This document shows positions 28,228 through 36,118 of a stretch of DNA of 64,000 nt, piece after piece. This DNA is from Chitinophaga sp. LS1. GTDB taxonomy: Bacteria > Bacteroidota > Bacteroidia > Chitinophagales > Chitinophagaceae. The number at the start of each line of letters is the position of its first letter. Positions within the stretch are counted from its first letter, which is position 1. The DNA lies in NCBI RefSeq assembly GCF_034274695.1, contig NZ_CP128362.1, forward strand, positions 2,170,001 to 2,234,000, read 5' to 3'. The position numbers were made by a program, and so were the translations under genes. The notes beneath the pieces were generated by a model. It was given only the letters and a program-made list of their open reading frames with translations. It did not search any database and had not been told where the DNA came from.

Positions 28228-28262
28228 AAAAACGCTTTTGCCACCTGCAAAAGCGTTTTTTT
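28228..28262 (+). terminator. Intrinsic terminator after the GH92 gene
   Basis: Perfect stem AAAAACGCTTTTG / CAAAAGCGTTTTT with a seven-base loop and T-run. Confidence 0.9.
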
Positions 28263-28317
28263 ATTGAAGTTCCTTTACTTTGCAGGATATTGGAGTACAG
28301 ACCAAAAAGATACAGGG

Positions 28318-29322
28318 ATGAAAGCAGGAATTATTGGTAGCGGCAGCTGGGCTACAGCCATGGCCAAAATATTAACGGACAATGGCAGACAGATCAACTG
28401 GTGGATCAGAAGTGAAGAGACGATCCGTTACATGCAGCAACGCCACCACAATAAACATTATCTCACATCTGTATACTTTGATACCAATCTGATACAGTTG
28501 AGCAATGACCTTGAAGCCGTAGTGGCGGCCAGCGATGTACTTGTACTGGCAGTACCTTCCGCCTTCCTGGAAGAAGTGCTTTTGCAATTACCGACGGATG
28601 CCCTGCAAGGGAAAAAGGTGATCAACGCTATCAAAGGTCTGGTGCCTGGCGCTAACCAACTCATCAACGAATACCTGGAAGATATCTTCAATCTTCCTTT
28701 AGATCAATACTTTACTATCACGGGTCCCTGCCATGCAGAAGAGGTTGCCAATGAAAAGCTTTCTTATCTTACCTTCTCTGGTCTGGAAGAAGATGCTGCT
28801 CAGCAAATGGCGGATCTTTTTACAAATAGTTATTTACAGACCATTGTCAACAAAGACGTGATTGGGGTACAATTGGCGGCTGTATTAAAGAATATCTATG
28901 CATTGGGTGCCGGTATTGCCCATGGCCTGGACTATGGAGACAACTTCCTCAGTGTATATATCACCAACTGCTTCAGAGAGATGCAGCAGTTCCTGGAAAC
29001 TTATAGTCAGGACCATACAGAACCTGTAACAGAGCATAACTACAATGCCAGCGCCTACCTGGGCGATCTGTTGGTGACCTGCTATAGCCTCCATAGCCGT
29101 AATCGTACCTTTGGCAATATGATTGGTAAAGGATATAGCGTGAAGTCTGCACAGCTGGAGCTGAACATGATTGCCGAAGGGTACTATGCCAGTAAGTGTC
29201 TGAAAGAAATGAATGAGCAGGTGGGGGCCTATATGCCTGTGGCACAGGCGGTATTTTCCATATTATGGCAGCACCAGAATGCTGCGGAAGCATTTCTGGC
29301 GCTGGAAAAAGGTTTTATTTAG
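28318..29322 (+). CDS. gpsA: NAD(P)-dependent glycerol-3-phosphate dehydrogenase
   Basis: 334 residues from ATG 28318, preceded by AGGG; MKAGIIGSGSWATAMAKIL gives the GxGxxA nucleotide motif right at the N terminus. Other marks are AIKGLVPG, TGPCHAEEV and the catalytic Lys segment VLKNIYALGAGIAHGLDYGDN. It reduces dihydroxyacetone phosphate to sn-glycerol 3-phosphate for phospholipid synthesis in the cytosol. The 3' end overlaps the end of the convergent helicase gene by eight bases. Confidence 0.93.
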   Translation: MKAGIIGSGSWATAMAKILTDNGRQINWWIRSEETIRYMQQRHHNKHYLTSVYFDTNLIQLSNDLEAVVAASDVLVLAVPSAFLEEVLLQLPTDALQGKKVINAIKGLVPGANQLINEYLEDIFNLPLDQYFTITGPCHAEEVANEKLSYLTFSGLEEDAAQQMADLFTNSYLQTIVNKDVIGVQLAAVLKNIYALGAGIAHGLDYGDNFLSVYITNCFREMQQFLETYSQDHTEPVTEHNYNASAYLGDLLVTCYSLHSRNRTFGNMIGKGYSVKSAQLELNMIAEGYYASKCLKEMNEQVGAYMPVAQAVFSILWQHQNAAEAFLALEKGFI

Positions 29323-30628
29323 CGATAGCTATTTTCACTTTCTTATTCTTGATCTTTTGATTTTGTATGAGGTTCAGTACATGACTGGCCTTGCTCTTTC
29401 GTACTGCTACAAAAGAATAGTAATCTTTCACTTCAATTAAGCCGATATCTTCTTTCTTCAGTTCACCCCTGTTGCTCAGGAAGCCTACGATATCTATCTT
29501 ATTCACCTTGTCCTTCTTGCCGGCGCCTATAAAAAAGGTCGTCCATTTTGGCTTTTCAGGAATTTCATAATCACCTTCTACAGAGATCAGTGTCACCTCT
29601 TCGGAGATATAATCCGGCAGGTGCTCATCAGGGCCGATGATCAGGATGGCGGTGCCACTGGCATCCATTCTGGCTGTACGACCGTTTCTGTGGGTAAAGA
29701 TCGCTTCTGTGGTAGGCAGGTGATAATGAATGATGTAACGGATGTTAGGAATATCCAATCCTCTTGCTGCCAGGTCGGTAGTGACGAGGAGGTTGGAGGA
29801 GCCATTTCTGAATTTGGCGAGCGCCGCTTCTCTTTCGTGCTGCTCCATGGCGCCATGGTAGAATACGCTTACCAGACCTTTATCCTTGAGCAGGGAGTTG
29901 GTACGTTCTACAGCATCACGGTGGTTACAGAAGATGATGGTAGAGCGGTTACCCAGTTTGCAGACAAGCTCGAACAGGGTGTCGAGTTTATCTTTTTCAG
30001 GGCTCTCCAGGTACTGAATAGCCAGGGCAGGAGCGGGTTCTCCACTCAGGAAATCCAGCGTTACCGGATTTTCCATGTTTACAAATTCAGGTATTTCTAC
30101 AGTGTCGGTAGCAGAGGTGAGCAGGCGCTTTTTCAGTCCGGTGAGTCCGGTGAGGATGAATTCCAGTTCATCTACAAAACCCAGTTCCAGCGACTTGTCA
30201 AACTCGTCCAGTACCAGCATTTTGATAGTCTCAGGTTTGATATTCTCCCTACGGATGTGGTCTCCCAGTCTGCCAGGGGTACCAACTATGAGGGCAGGTG
30301 CTTCCTGGAGGTTATTTTCTTCCGTCTCTCTCTTATGGCCACCATAGCAGCAGGTGATTTTTACACCTGTACGCATATTTTTCCACACATTTTCGATCTG
30401 AAGGGCCAGTTCTCTGGAAGGCACGACGATCAGGGCCTGGGTACCGGATACTGTTTTGTCCAGTGATTCCAGTATAGGTATTAAGAAGCCCAGGGTCTTA
30501 CCAGAGCCGGTGTCTGAGAGCAGGATGACATTGTCTGCTTCCTGATTTGCCTTGATAGATGCCTCTTGCATCTCATTTAGCGCATCGATCTGGAGCGCAG
30601 AGAGGATATTTTCGTATACATTTTGCAT
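29315..30628 (-). CDS. DEAD-box RNA helicase (DbpA-like)
   Basis: 437 residues from ATG 30628. Motifs in order: Q-motif region, I SDTGSGKT, Ia PSRELA, GG, TPGR, II DEFD (instead of DEAD), III SAT, VI HRNGRTARM. The C-terminal 75 residues (FFIGAGKKDKVNKIDIVGFLSN to the end) form a DbpA-type RNA-binding domain, which in E. coli DbpA binds hairpin 92 of 23S rRNA. A role in large-subunit assembly is therefore likely. An upstream ATG at 30658 adds ten residues without similarity. It is 33 bases downstream of a small conserved-looking gene. Confidence 0.9.
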   Translation of the reverse strand: MQNVYENILSALQIDALNEMQEASIKANQEADNVILLSDTGSGKTLGFLIPILESLDKTVSGTQALIVVPSRELALQIENVWKNMRTGVKITCCYGGHKRETEENNLQEAPALIVGTPGRLGDHIRRENIKPETIKMLVLDEFDKSLELGFVDELEFILTGLTGLKKRLLTSATDTVEIPEFVNMENPVTLDFLSGEPAPALAIQYLESPEKDKLDTLFELVCKLGNRSTIIFCNHRDAVERTNSLLKDKGLVSVFYHGAMEQHEREAALAKFRNGSSNLLVTTDLAARGLDIPNIRYIIHYHLPTTEAIFTHRNGRTARMDASGTAILIIGPDEHLPDYISEEVTLISVEGDYEIPEKPKWTTFFIGAGKKDKVNKIDIVGFLSNRGELKKEDIGLIEVKDYYSFVAVRKSKASHVLNLIQNQKIKNKKVKIAIAK

Positions 30629-30661
30629 TGCGGGGCAAAAGTACGGTAAGTTATTCAAACG

Positions 30662-30901
30662 CTATTGAGCGGAAGGCTCGGGGCCGAAATAGTTCCGGAT
30701 CATCCATTCAATATGTTCAGAAAGACCGGCCTCAGTAATAGCCGGACCCGCCGACTGAGAAAGTATATTGTCTTTGTCAAAGGTGTATTCCAGCACTTCT
30801 CCTTTCATAACTACAAGATATTTTTTCTCTTTGGCTTTTTTACGCAGGGATATTTTCCTGCTGACCCCGTTGACTGTAATACTACAAGCAAGCGTGCGCA
30901 T
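30662..30901 (-). CDS. Hypothetical small basic protein
   Basis: 79 residues, no signal peptide or membrane helix. The N-terminal half is basic with a beta-rich look (ACSITVNGVSRKISLRKKAKEKKYLVV); the C-terminal half is acidic-aromatic (HIEWMIRNYFG). It precedes the DbpA-like helicase on the same strand with a short gap and so is probably co-transcribed. I do not recognise the family. Confidence 0.6.
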   Translation of the reverse strand: MRTLACSITVNGVSRKISLRKKAKEKKYLVVMKGEVLEYTFDKDNILSQSAGPAITEAGLSEHIEWMIRNYFGPEPSAQ

Positions 30902-30964
30902 GTGAAGATTGAGGTTTTAGATGAATAAAGAATAGCGGTTTTCACAGAATAACTGATAGCGCTA

Positions 30965-30988
30965 GCCTGGCTATTATTTTAGCCAGGC
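30965..30988. repeat. Hairpin upstream of the small gene
   Basis: Perfect nine-base stem GCCTGGCTA / TAGCCAGGC with a six-base loop, no T-run on either side. It lies about 65 bases before the start of the minus-strand gene at 30901 and might be an operator or an RNA leader structure. Confidence 0.4.
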
Positions 30989-31203
30989 AGTCGCCTCAAG
31001 AACCTGTTAATAAAATGTATAATTAAATGATGATGAGCCTGCTCACAGGCAGCGTCTGAATTAGCTTTTCGTCGTCTGAGTCAAATGTAGCGTCTTGATC
31101 TCAGAATATTGTGAACGCCATGTTAATGAAAAAAAATAGTCGATCGCCTAAAAAGCCTGGTTGACTATAACCAAGCTATATCATAAACAGGTCATTATAA
31201 GGA

Positions 31204-31254
31204 CACCAAAAGGGCACCTCATTATCGCCGGGATAATGAGGTGCCCTTTTGGTG
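31204..31254. repeat. 23-bp perfect inverted repeat
   Basis: Arms 31204-31226 and 31232-31254 are exact complements with a five-base GC-rich loop. No T-run follows on either strand. AACAGG / CCTGTT lies further out on both sides. It is in the middle of a roughly 560-base stretch with no plus-strand gene and may be a mobile palindrome, a protein-binding site or an extruding cruciform. Confidence 0.7.
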
Positions 31255-31304
31255 CCCTGTTAGTACCCTTATCGTACTAATGATATGCTATAGGAATAGG
31301 CATA

Positions 31305-31338
31305 AAAAAGATTGTCCCGGGTTCGCACCCAGGACAAT
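31305..31338 (-). terminator. Minus-strand intrinsic terminator
   Basis: ATTGTCC-GGGT / ACCC-GGACAAT stem with a TCGC loop; read on the minus strand it is followed by CTTTTTTATG. It implies a minus-strand transcript from the 31340-31700 area, for which the small ORF at 31372-31527 is the only candidate. Confidence 0.65.
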
Positions 31339-31371
31339 AAACTAAAACAACAGCTATGAATGAAAAAAATG

Positions 31372-31527
31372 TTATGCTTCATAGATAACGGTTTCAATTA
31401 CCATACCACGGGGTCCAACCCTTGATTCCACACTTCTGCCCCGGGAATTGGGGTAACAGGGATCATGAATTGTGGAAATAATTCCACACATTTGTATAGA
31501 ATATCTTGCAGAAGCTGCCACAGGCAT
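31372..31527 (-). CDS. Possible small protein, 51 residues
   Basis: Reads MPVAASARYSIQMCGIISTI, then DPCYPNSRGRSVESRVGPRG and MVIETVIYEA. The composition is protein-like and the stop lies 33 bases before a good minus-strand terminator, the main reason to list it. The frame stays open upstream to 31707, so the start is uncertain (31527 or the internal ATG at 31491). No Shine-Dalgarno site is visible. Not recognised; two Cys residues and a positively charged middle. It would be divergent from the response regulator at 31714. Confidence 0.35.
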   Translation of the reverse strand: MPVAASARYSIQMCGIISTIHDPCYPNSRGRSVESRVGPRGMVIETVIYEA

Positions 31528-31669
31528 AATGGATTGATATTTGGAACTACTATACTGAAAAAGGAGCGGGAAATAGGTGAAGTGCGAGTTGAAGCCAAAG
31601 GATCCTCCTATTTTTTTGATAATCAATTTATTAATGGAACAAGTGTAAGCATGGTACAGCATATTAAAC

Positions 31670-31690
31670 CGGATGTGGGACCCACATCCG
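31670..31690. promoter_or_regulatory. 21-bp palindrome before the response regulator
   Basis: CGGATGTGGG-A-CCCACATCCG, perfect ten-base arms, ending 24 bases before the ATG at 31714. The position fits an operator or a 5' leader hairpin that could affect translation. A second shorter palindrome TGTGGAA/TTCCACA lies at 31471-31488. Confidence 0.5.
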
Positions 31691-31713
31691 ACACAGTATA
31701 TACGCACGAGGGG

Positions 31714-32079
31714 ATGAACAAGTCATTTATTCTGATTATTGACGATGAACCGGATATCTGTAAACTATTACAGTTGAGTCTTGTTAAACATGGATATAAT
31801 GTAAAATATGTGCATTCACTCACAGAGGGAACGCAGTATTTGCAGCAGCAACAACCGGATTTGCTCTTCCTGGATATCCATCTGCCAGATGGGTCGGGAT
31901 TGGAAGCATTACCTGGTATTAAGAAAAAATGTCCAGCCCTGCCAGTCGTTACCATTAGCGCTTATGATAATGGTATGGAAAAACAGAAAGCACTCAAGGC
32001 CGGCGCCAGTTACTTCCTCGCCAAGCCATTCAATGTAAAAAGCCTGGATGAGCTGATGCTTAACGTGTTAAGCAGATAA
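31714..32079 (+). CDS. Single-domain response regulator (receiver only)
   Basis: 122 residues, one CheY-like receiver domain: acidic pair in IIDDEPD (9-14), phosphoacceptor Asp54 in LFLDIHLPDG, TISAYD switch Thr/Ser and AKPFN Lys near 104. No output domain. ATG 31714 with upstream GAGGGG was chosen; the frame is open further upstream but codes no receiver sequence. It precedes the NtrC-type regulator by 70 bases and may act as its phosphate relay partner or sink. Confidence 0.85.
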   Translation: MNKSFILIIDDEPDICKLLQLSLVKHGYNVKYVHSLTEGTQYLQQQQPDLLFLDIHLPDGSGLEALPGIKKKCPALPVVTISAYDNGMEKQKALKAGASYFLAKPFNVKSLDELMLNVLSR

Positions 32080-32149
32080 TGCGTAGCAATGAAAGGTATT
32101 AATTAGTAAATTTAAAAAAGCTGTTGTTCTAACACCACATATAACTTTT

Positions 32150-33619
32150 ATGAGAAATATTCTGATTATAGACGATGAGATCAATATTTGTACACTGCTT
32201 AGTAAGTTTCTGGGCAAACACGGTTTCAAAGTAGATACTACTATGAGCGGTGCCACTGCGCTGAAAATGATGAAGGAGAAAGCATTTGATCTGGTGTTGT
32301 GTGACTATCGTTTAAAGGATACAGATGGTGCTCAGTTATTACAGGACATATTGCAAATCAATCCCCGTACAATCGTGATCATCATCACCGGTTATACCGA
32401 TGTAAGGGTCGCAGTAGATATGGTGAAGAATGGTGCTTATGATTACTTATCAAAACCATTGTATCCGGACGAAATCCTCAACCTTGTACATAAAGCCTTC
32501 GCGCACATGGATTCCGAACGCGAAAGGGAAAATTCTATGCCTGCCAGAACTTACAATGGCAGTGTAGGAGAAAGACCTGCCGCTGCTGCGCTTGCAGATG
32601 TACAAAATGGCGAGATGCTCGATAAGAGTAATAAATATGTATATGGAGAAAGTGCTGGTGCACGCGAACTAATCCGTCAGATTAAGCTCGTAGCACCTAC
32701 CGATTATAGTACTATCATATTTGGTGAAACAGGTACGGGTAAAGAATCTGTTGCCCACCTCATTCACCACCATAGTAAACGTCATTCCCAACCTTTTGTA
32801 GCACTGGACTGCGGAAGCCTTTCGAAAGAACTGGCTGCAAGTGAATTGTTCGGCCACGAAAAAGGAGCTTTCACCGGTGCGATCAATACCAAGATCGGCG
32901 CCTTTGAACAGGCACATGGCGGTACGCTCTTCCTTGATGAAGTGGCAAATCTTTCTTACGATATACAGGTAGCCCTGCTGCGTGTGATCCAGGAAAAAGT
33001 GATCCGTCGTGTAGGTAACCTGAAGGAAATTCCGATTGATGTGCGCATCATCGTAGCGAGCAACGAGAAGCTGTCTGAATCTGTACAGAAAGGCCGTTTC
33101 CGTGAAGACCTTTTCCATCGCTTCAATGAGTTCACCATTTATATTCCGCCATTGCGTGAGAGAGTAGAAGATCTGTCTTTATTTGTAGATGCTTTCATGC
33201 GTCAGGTAGAAAGAGAACTGCAAAAGAACTGTGGTAAGATTACTCATGAAGTATGGGATTGCTTCAACCGTTACAACTGGCCAGGTAATATCCGCGAACT
33301 GAAAAACGTGATTCGCCGCGCCTGCCTGTTAACACCGGAACATGAAGATATCACGCTGTCTACATTGCCGCTGGAAATGAAAGAATCATTCTCCCAACAA
33401 CCATCTTATGAAGAAGATCATCAGGTGAATATGTCAGGTGAACTGATTTCTATTACCAACGAAAATGATCTGAAAACAGTCGCATTGCAGGCTGAATACA
33501 ATAAGATCATCAATGTACTCAAAGAGGTAAAATACAATAAAACGAAGGCCGCGCAGCTGTTGAATATTGACAGGAAAACCCTGTACAACAAGCTCCGGTT
33601 ACTGAATATAAATTATTGA
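32150..33619 (+). CDS. Sigma-54-dependent response regulator (NtrC family)
   Basis: 489 residues. Receiver domain with DDE8-10, phosphoacceptor Asp52 and Lys102; AAA+ domain with Walker A GETGTGKE (192-199), canonical sigma-54 loop GAFTGA (239-244), Walker B LFLDEVAN and sensor residues in [24 protein letters not shown]-terminal Fis-type HTH ([24 protein letters not shown]). The linker at 120-160 is Ala-rich and poorly conserved. No histidine kinase lies directly beside it on the same strand. A strong terminator follows. Confidence 0.92.
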   Translation: MRNILIIDDEINICTLLSKFLGKHGFKVDTTMSGATALKMMKEKAFDLVLCDYRLKDTDGAQLLQDILQINPRTIVIIITGYTDVRVAVDMVKNGAYDYLSKPLYPDEILNLVHKAFAHMDSERERENSMPARTYNGSVGERPAAAALADVQNGEMLDKSNKYVYGESAGARELIRQIKLVAPTDYSTIIFGETGTGKESVAHLIHHHSKRHSQPFVALDCGSLSKELAASELFGHEKGAFTGAINTKIGAFEQAHGGTLFLDEVANLSYDIQVALLRVIQEKVIRRVGNLKEIPIDVRIIVASNEKLSESVQKGRFREDLFHRFNEFTIYIPPLRERVEDLSLFVDAFMRQVERELQKNCGKITHEVWDCFNRYNWPGNIRELKNVIRRACLLTPEHEDITLSTLPLEMKESFSQQPSYEEDHQVNMSGELISITNENDLKTVALQAEYNKIINVLKEVKYNKTKAAQLLNIDRKTLYNKLRLLNINY

Positions 33620-33649
33620 TCAATATAGTGTTTGTTTATAGTTTATTGT

Positions 33650-33676
33650 GGGGCGCTTTATAGCGCCCCTTTTTTG
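33650..33676 (+). terminator. Intrinsic terminator after the NtrC-type gene
   Basis: GGGGCGCT / AGCGCCCC stem with a four-base loop, then TTTTTTGTTTTTT. Confidence 0.92.
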
Positions 33677-33726
33677 TTTTTTCAACAGGTATATTATTTG
33701 CCTTACTAAAGTACAAATACAACATC

Positions 33727-34188
33727 ATGAAAGCGCAACAAGGGAATGGAGATTTTTTTGAGAAATTTTCAAGCAAAGTCAGTCATATCACAGGTTCGCC
33801 GGGAGCGTTCTTCCTGGCCCTGTTAGCAATAGTTATCTGGGGAATTACGGGACCGGTATTTCATTATTCCGATACATGGCAGCTGGTCATCAATACGGGT
33901 ACTACTATCATCACATTTCTAATGGTGTTCGTAATACAAAAGTCACAGAATAAAGATTCCAAATCATTACAGTTAAAACTGAATGAATTAATTGCAGCCA
34001 ATAAAATGGCGAGTAATCGCCTTATTGTGGTCGAAGATTTATCAGAAGAAGAACTGGATACCCTGCATAAATATTATTGTAAGCTGGCGGAGGAAACGAA
34101 GAAGAAGATGTCGATGAAAGAGTCACACTCTGTAGAAGAGGCAATCGAAAATGCAGATGAAAAGATAGACGTGGAAGAAAAAAAATAA
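33727..34188 (+). CDS. Low-affinity iron permease family protein
   Basis: 153 residues with two membrane helices (about 27-48 and 55-76): SPGAFFLALLAIVIWGITGPVF and TGTTIITFLMVFVIQKSQNKDSKSLQLKLNELI. This pair plus the QKSQNKDxKALQLKL motif marks the family named after fungal Fet4-type low-affinity iron permeases, though bacterial members are only about one third as long and their transport role is unproven. The C-terminal tail is strongly charged. It is a single-gene unit between two terminators. Confidence 0.85.
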   Translation: MKAQQGNGDFFEKFSSKVSHITGSPGAFFLALLAIVIWGITGPVFHYSDTWQLVINTGTTIITFLMVFVIQKSQNKDSKSLQLKLNELIAANKMASNRLIVVEDLSEEELDTLHKYYCKLAEETKKKMSMKESHSVEEAIENADEKIDVEEKK

Positions 34189-34220
34189 GGCCGGATCACT
34201 ATAAAGTCTCCGGCCTTTTT
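34189..34220. terminator. Bidirectional terminator
   Basis: GGCCGGA / TCCGGCC with a 13-base loop; TTTTT follows on the plus strand and a long A-run precedes it, giving T-rich tails on both strands between convergent genes. Confidence 0.8.
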
Positions 34221-34226
34221 ATGTGA

Positions 34227-35660
34227 TTAGTTAGCGGGCAAAACGACCGTAAATACACTGCCTTTATCAATCTCACTTTCTACATGTACGGTTCCTTTAT
34301 GGTTCATTATAATATTTTGTGTACTTGTTAACCCCAGGCCGGTACCTTTCGGTTTGTTAGTAAAGAAGGGGTCAAACAGCCTCATTTTCGTCTCTTCAGG
34401 TATGCCTGGACCATTATCACTGATCATGATAATCGCCTTGTCTTTCAGGCGCTCTGTATTAATTGTGAGTACGCCCTTACCTGGTGTCATCGCCTCAATA
34501 GCATTAATGATGATGTTGAGTAATGCAATGATTACTTTTTCTTCATCAGCAGGAACCATGATGTCGGGGTAAATGTATTCCTTATTGACTTTTATTTCAT
34601 TCAGTTGCAACCTGTCTTTCGCCAGCAGCAATGCTTTTTCTGTTAGTTCATTTGCACCATGTGCATGGATGTTCAGCTCTATCATACGGGTAGAACTGAG
34701 CAGTTCGGTAATAAGCTGATTGATGCGGGTACAGTTGCGCTCAATGATATCTACATATACCTGGCTTTCTTCCACACTCACCGGTTCACCTTTGAACTGG
34801 CTTACGGCAAGCAGGATATTGGTGAGCGGATTTCTTACCTCATGAGCAATCACGCGGGCAATACGGCCGGTGACGATGAACTTCTGTTGCTGCTGCTTTT
34901 CAAGTTCTTCTCTTTTTCGCTCGGTGATATCCTGTGCAATACAGAGGAAGATCTGTTCTGCTTCGTCCAGCATCACTGCGCTGACCATTACATCCAGTTT
35001 TTTACCTTCCTTGGTCACGAAGTTATACTCTGTTTGCAGACTACTGTCTTCTCCACAGATTTGGTCGAAGAAGTGGCGGCTTTGTTCTTCCTGGAAAAAT
35101 AGTTTTTTCAAATTCATCTGCAGGAATTCTTCCTTGCTATACAGCAGGGTCCTGATGGCTGCGGGGTTTGCATCGATGACGTTCTTGTCACAATCTGCGA
35201 GTATGATGAGGTCGTGTGCTTTTTCAAACACACTAAAGTATTTTTTTTCTTTTTCCTCGATGGTGCGCAGGTGGCGGGCCTCATCCAGGGCATAGCGGAT
35301 GGAGCGTTCCAGGAGGTCAGCACTGATTTCTCCTTTTACGAGGTAGTCAGAGGCACCTGCCTGCATCGCCTCCTTATCTATACTGTAATCCCCTTTACCC
35401 GTGAGCATAATCACAGGTGCCTTGTATTGCAGCTGTTGGAAGTGATGGAGGATGTCGATACCTGTATATGGTCCCAGGCGATAATCTACGAGGTAGATAT
35501 CATGCTTTTTCCGCTCTACTTCCTCTACTGCTTTTGAGTAAGTAGGTGCCCAGGCCAGATCGTACTGACCCGGAGAGATGTCCTGCAATAACTGGCTTAC
35601 CAGATAAAAGTCATCTTCGTCATCATCGATCATCAATATGTGAACAGGTTGATCAGTCAT
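34227..35660 (-). CDS. Hybrid receiver-PAS-histidine kinase
   Basis: 477 residues from ATG 35660; the alternative start 12 codons earlier overlaps the upstream gene. N-terminal receiver (MIDDDEDD, Asp59 in YLVDYR), a PAS domain (about 125-245), a HisKA dimerisation helix with VIAHEVRNPLTN and an HATPase domain (IALLNIIINAIEAM, SDNGPGIP, GTGLGLTSTQ). No membrane helix, so it is cytosolic. The receiver at the N terminus means it is itself controlled by phosphorylation, probably from the CHASE3 kinase two genes upstream. Two bases separate it from the preceding stop. Confidence 0.9.
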   Translation of the reverse strand: MTDQPVHILMIDDDEDDFYLVSQLLQDISPGQYDLAWAPTYSKAVEEVERKKHDIYLVDYRLGPYTGIDILHHFQQLQYKAPVIMLTGKGDYSIDKEAMQAGASDYLVKGEISADLLERSIRYALDEARHLRTIEEKEKKYFSVFEKAHDLIILADCDKNVIDANPAAIRTLLYSKEEFLQMNLKKLFFQEEQSRHFFDQICGEDSSLQTEYNFVTKEGKKLDVMVSAVMLDEAEQIFLCIAQDITERKREELEKQQQQKFIVTGRIARVIAHEVRNPLTNILLAVSQFKGEPVSVEESQVYVDIIERNCTRINQLITELLSSTRMIELNIHAHGANELTEKALLLAKDRLQLNEIKVNKEYIYPDIMVPADEEKVIIALLNIIINAIEAMTPGKGVLTINTERLKDKAIIMISDNGPGIPEETKMRLFDPFFTNKPKGTGLGLTSTQNIIMNHKGTVHVESEIDKGSVFTVVLPAN

Positions 35661-35662
35661 TC

Positions 35663-36118
35663 TTAAATGTTTGGCAGTTCTGCAATTTCGAACCAATATT
35701 TACTTAATATACTGGTAAATTCTACGAGACCTGAAAAAGTTACCGGTTTGATGATATAACTATTTACACCCAGCTCGTAGCTCTTAGCAATATCCTTTTC
35801 TTCCATGGAGGTAGTAAGAATGATAACAGGTATACATTTTAATAAGGGATCAGCCTTTACCTCTTTTAATGCCTCACGACCATCCTTCTTGGGCATATTG
35901 AGGTCCAGCAGTATGATGTGTGGAAGTGGGTGTAGCGTTTCATCCGCATACCGCCCACTCCGCTTCAGGTAGAGCAACAGCTCTTCCCCGTTTTCCACGA
36001 AGCTAATCTGATGATCTGTACTGTTTTCTTCAAAAGCGGCCTTGATCAGTTCCCGGTCGTCTGCATCATCATCAGCAATAAGGATGCTAATTTTTCCGGC
36101 AGGCTTAATACTGCTCAT
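35663..36118 (-). CDS. Response regulator (Rcp1-like receiver)
   Basis: 151 residues, a single receiver domain with IADDDADDRE, phosphoacceptor Asp in ILLDLNMPKKDG (near 72), TTSMEEKD and IIKPVTF. The acidic DDDADD cluster and the extended alpha4 region are typical of receivers paired with phytochrome-like or CHASE kinases. It overlaps the CHASE3 kinase gene by 14 bases and lies two bases before the hybrid kinase gene, so it probably carries phosphate between them. Confidence 0.88.
   Translation of the reverse strand: MSSIKPAGKISILIADDDADDRELIKAAFEENSTDHQISFVENGEELLLYLKRSGRYADETLHPLPHIILLDLNMPKKDGREALKEVKADPLLKCIPVIILTTSMEEKDIAKSYELGVNSYIIKPVTFSGLVEFTSILSKYWFEIAELPNI

Noticed and set aside
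31311..31338. A sequence resembling a tRNA T-arm (GGGTTCGCACCC)
   Set aside because: No other tRNA arms are found around it; the whole stem and the T-run fit a minus-strand terminator better.
31714..32079. Possible longer N terminus of the receiver protein, starting at 31465
   Set aside because: The added 83 residues show no similarity, include palindromic DNA and lack a ribosome site; ATG 31714 has a purine-rich site and starts right at the receiver fold.
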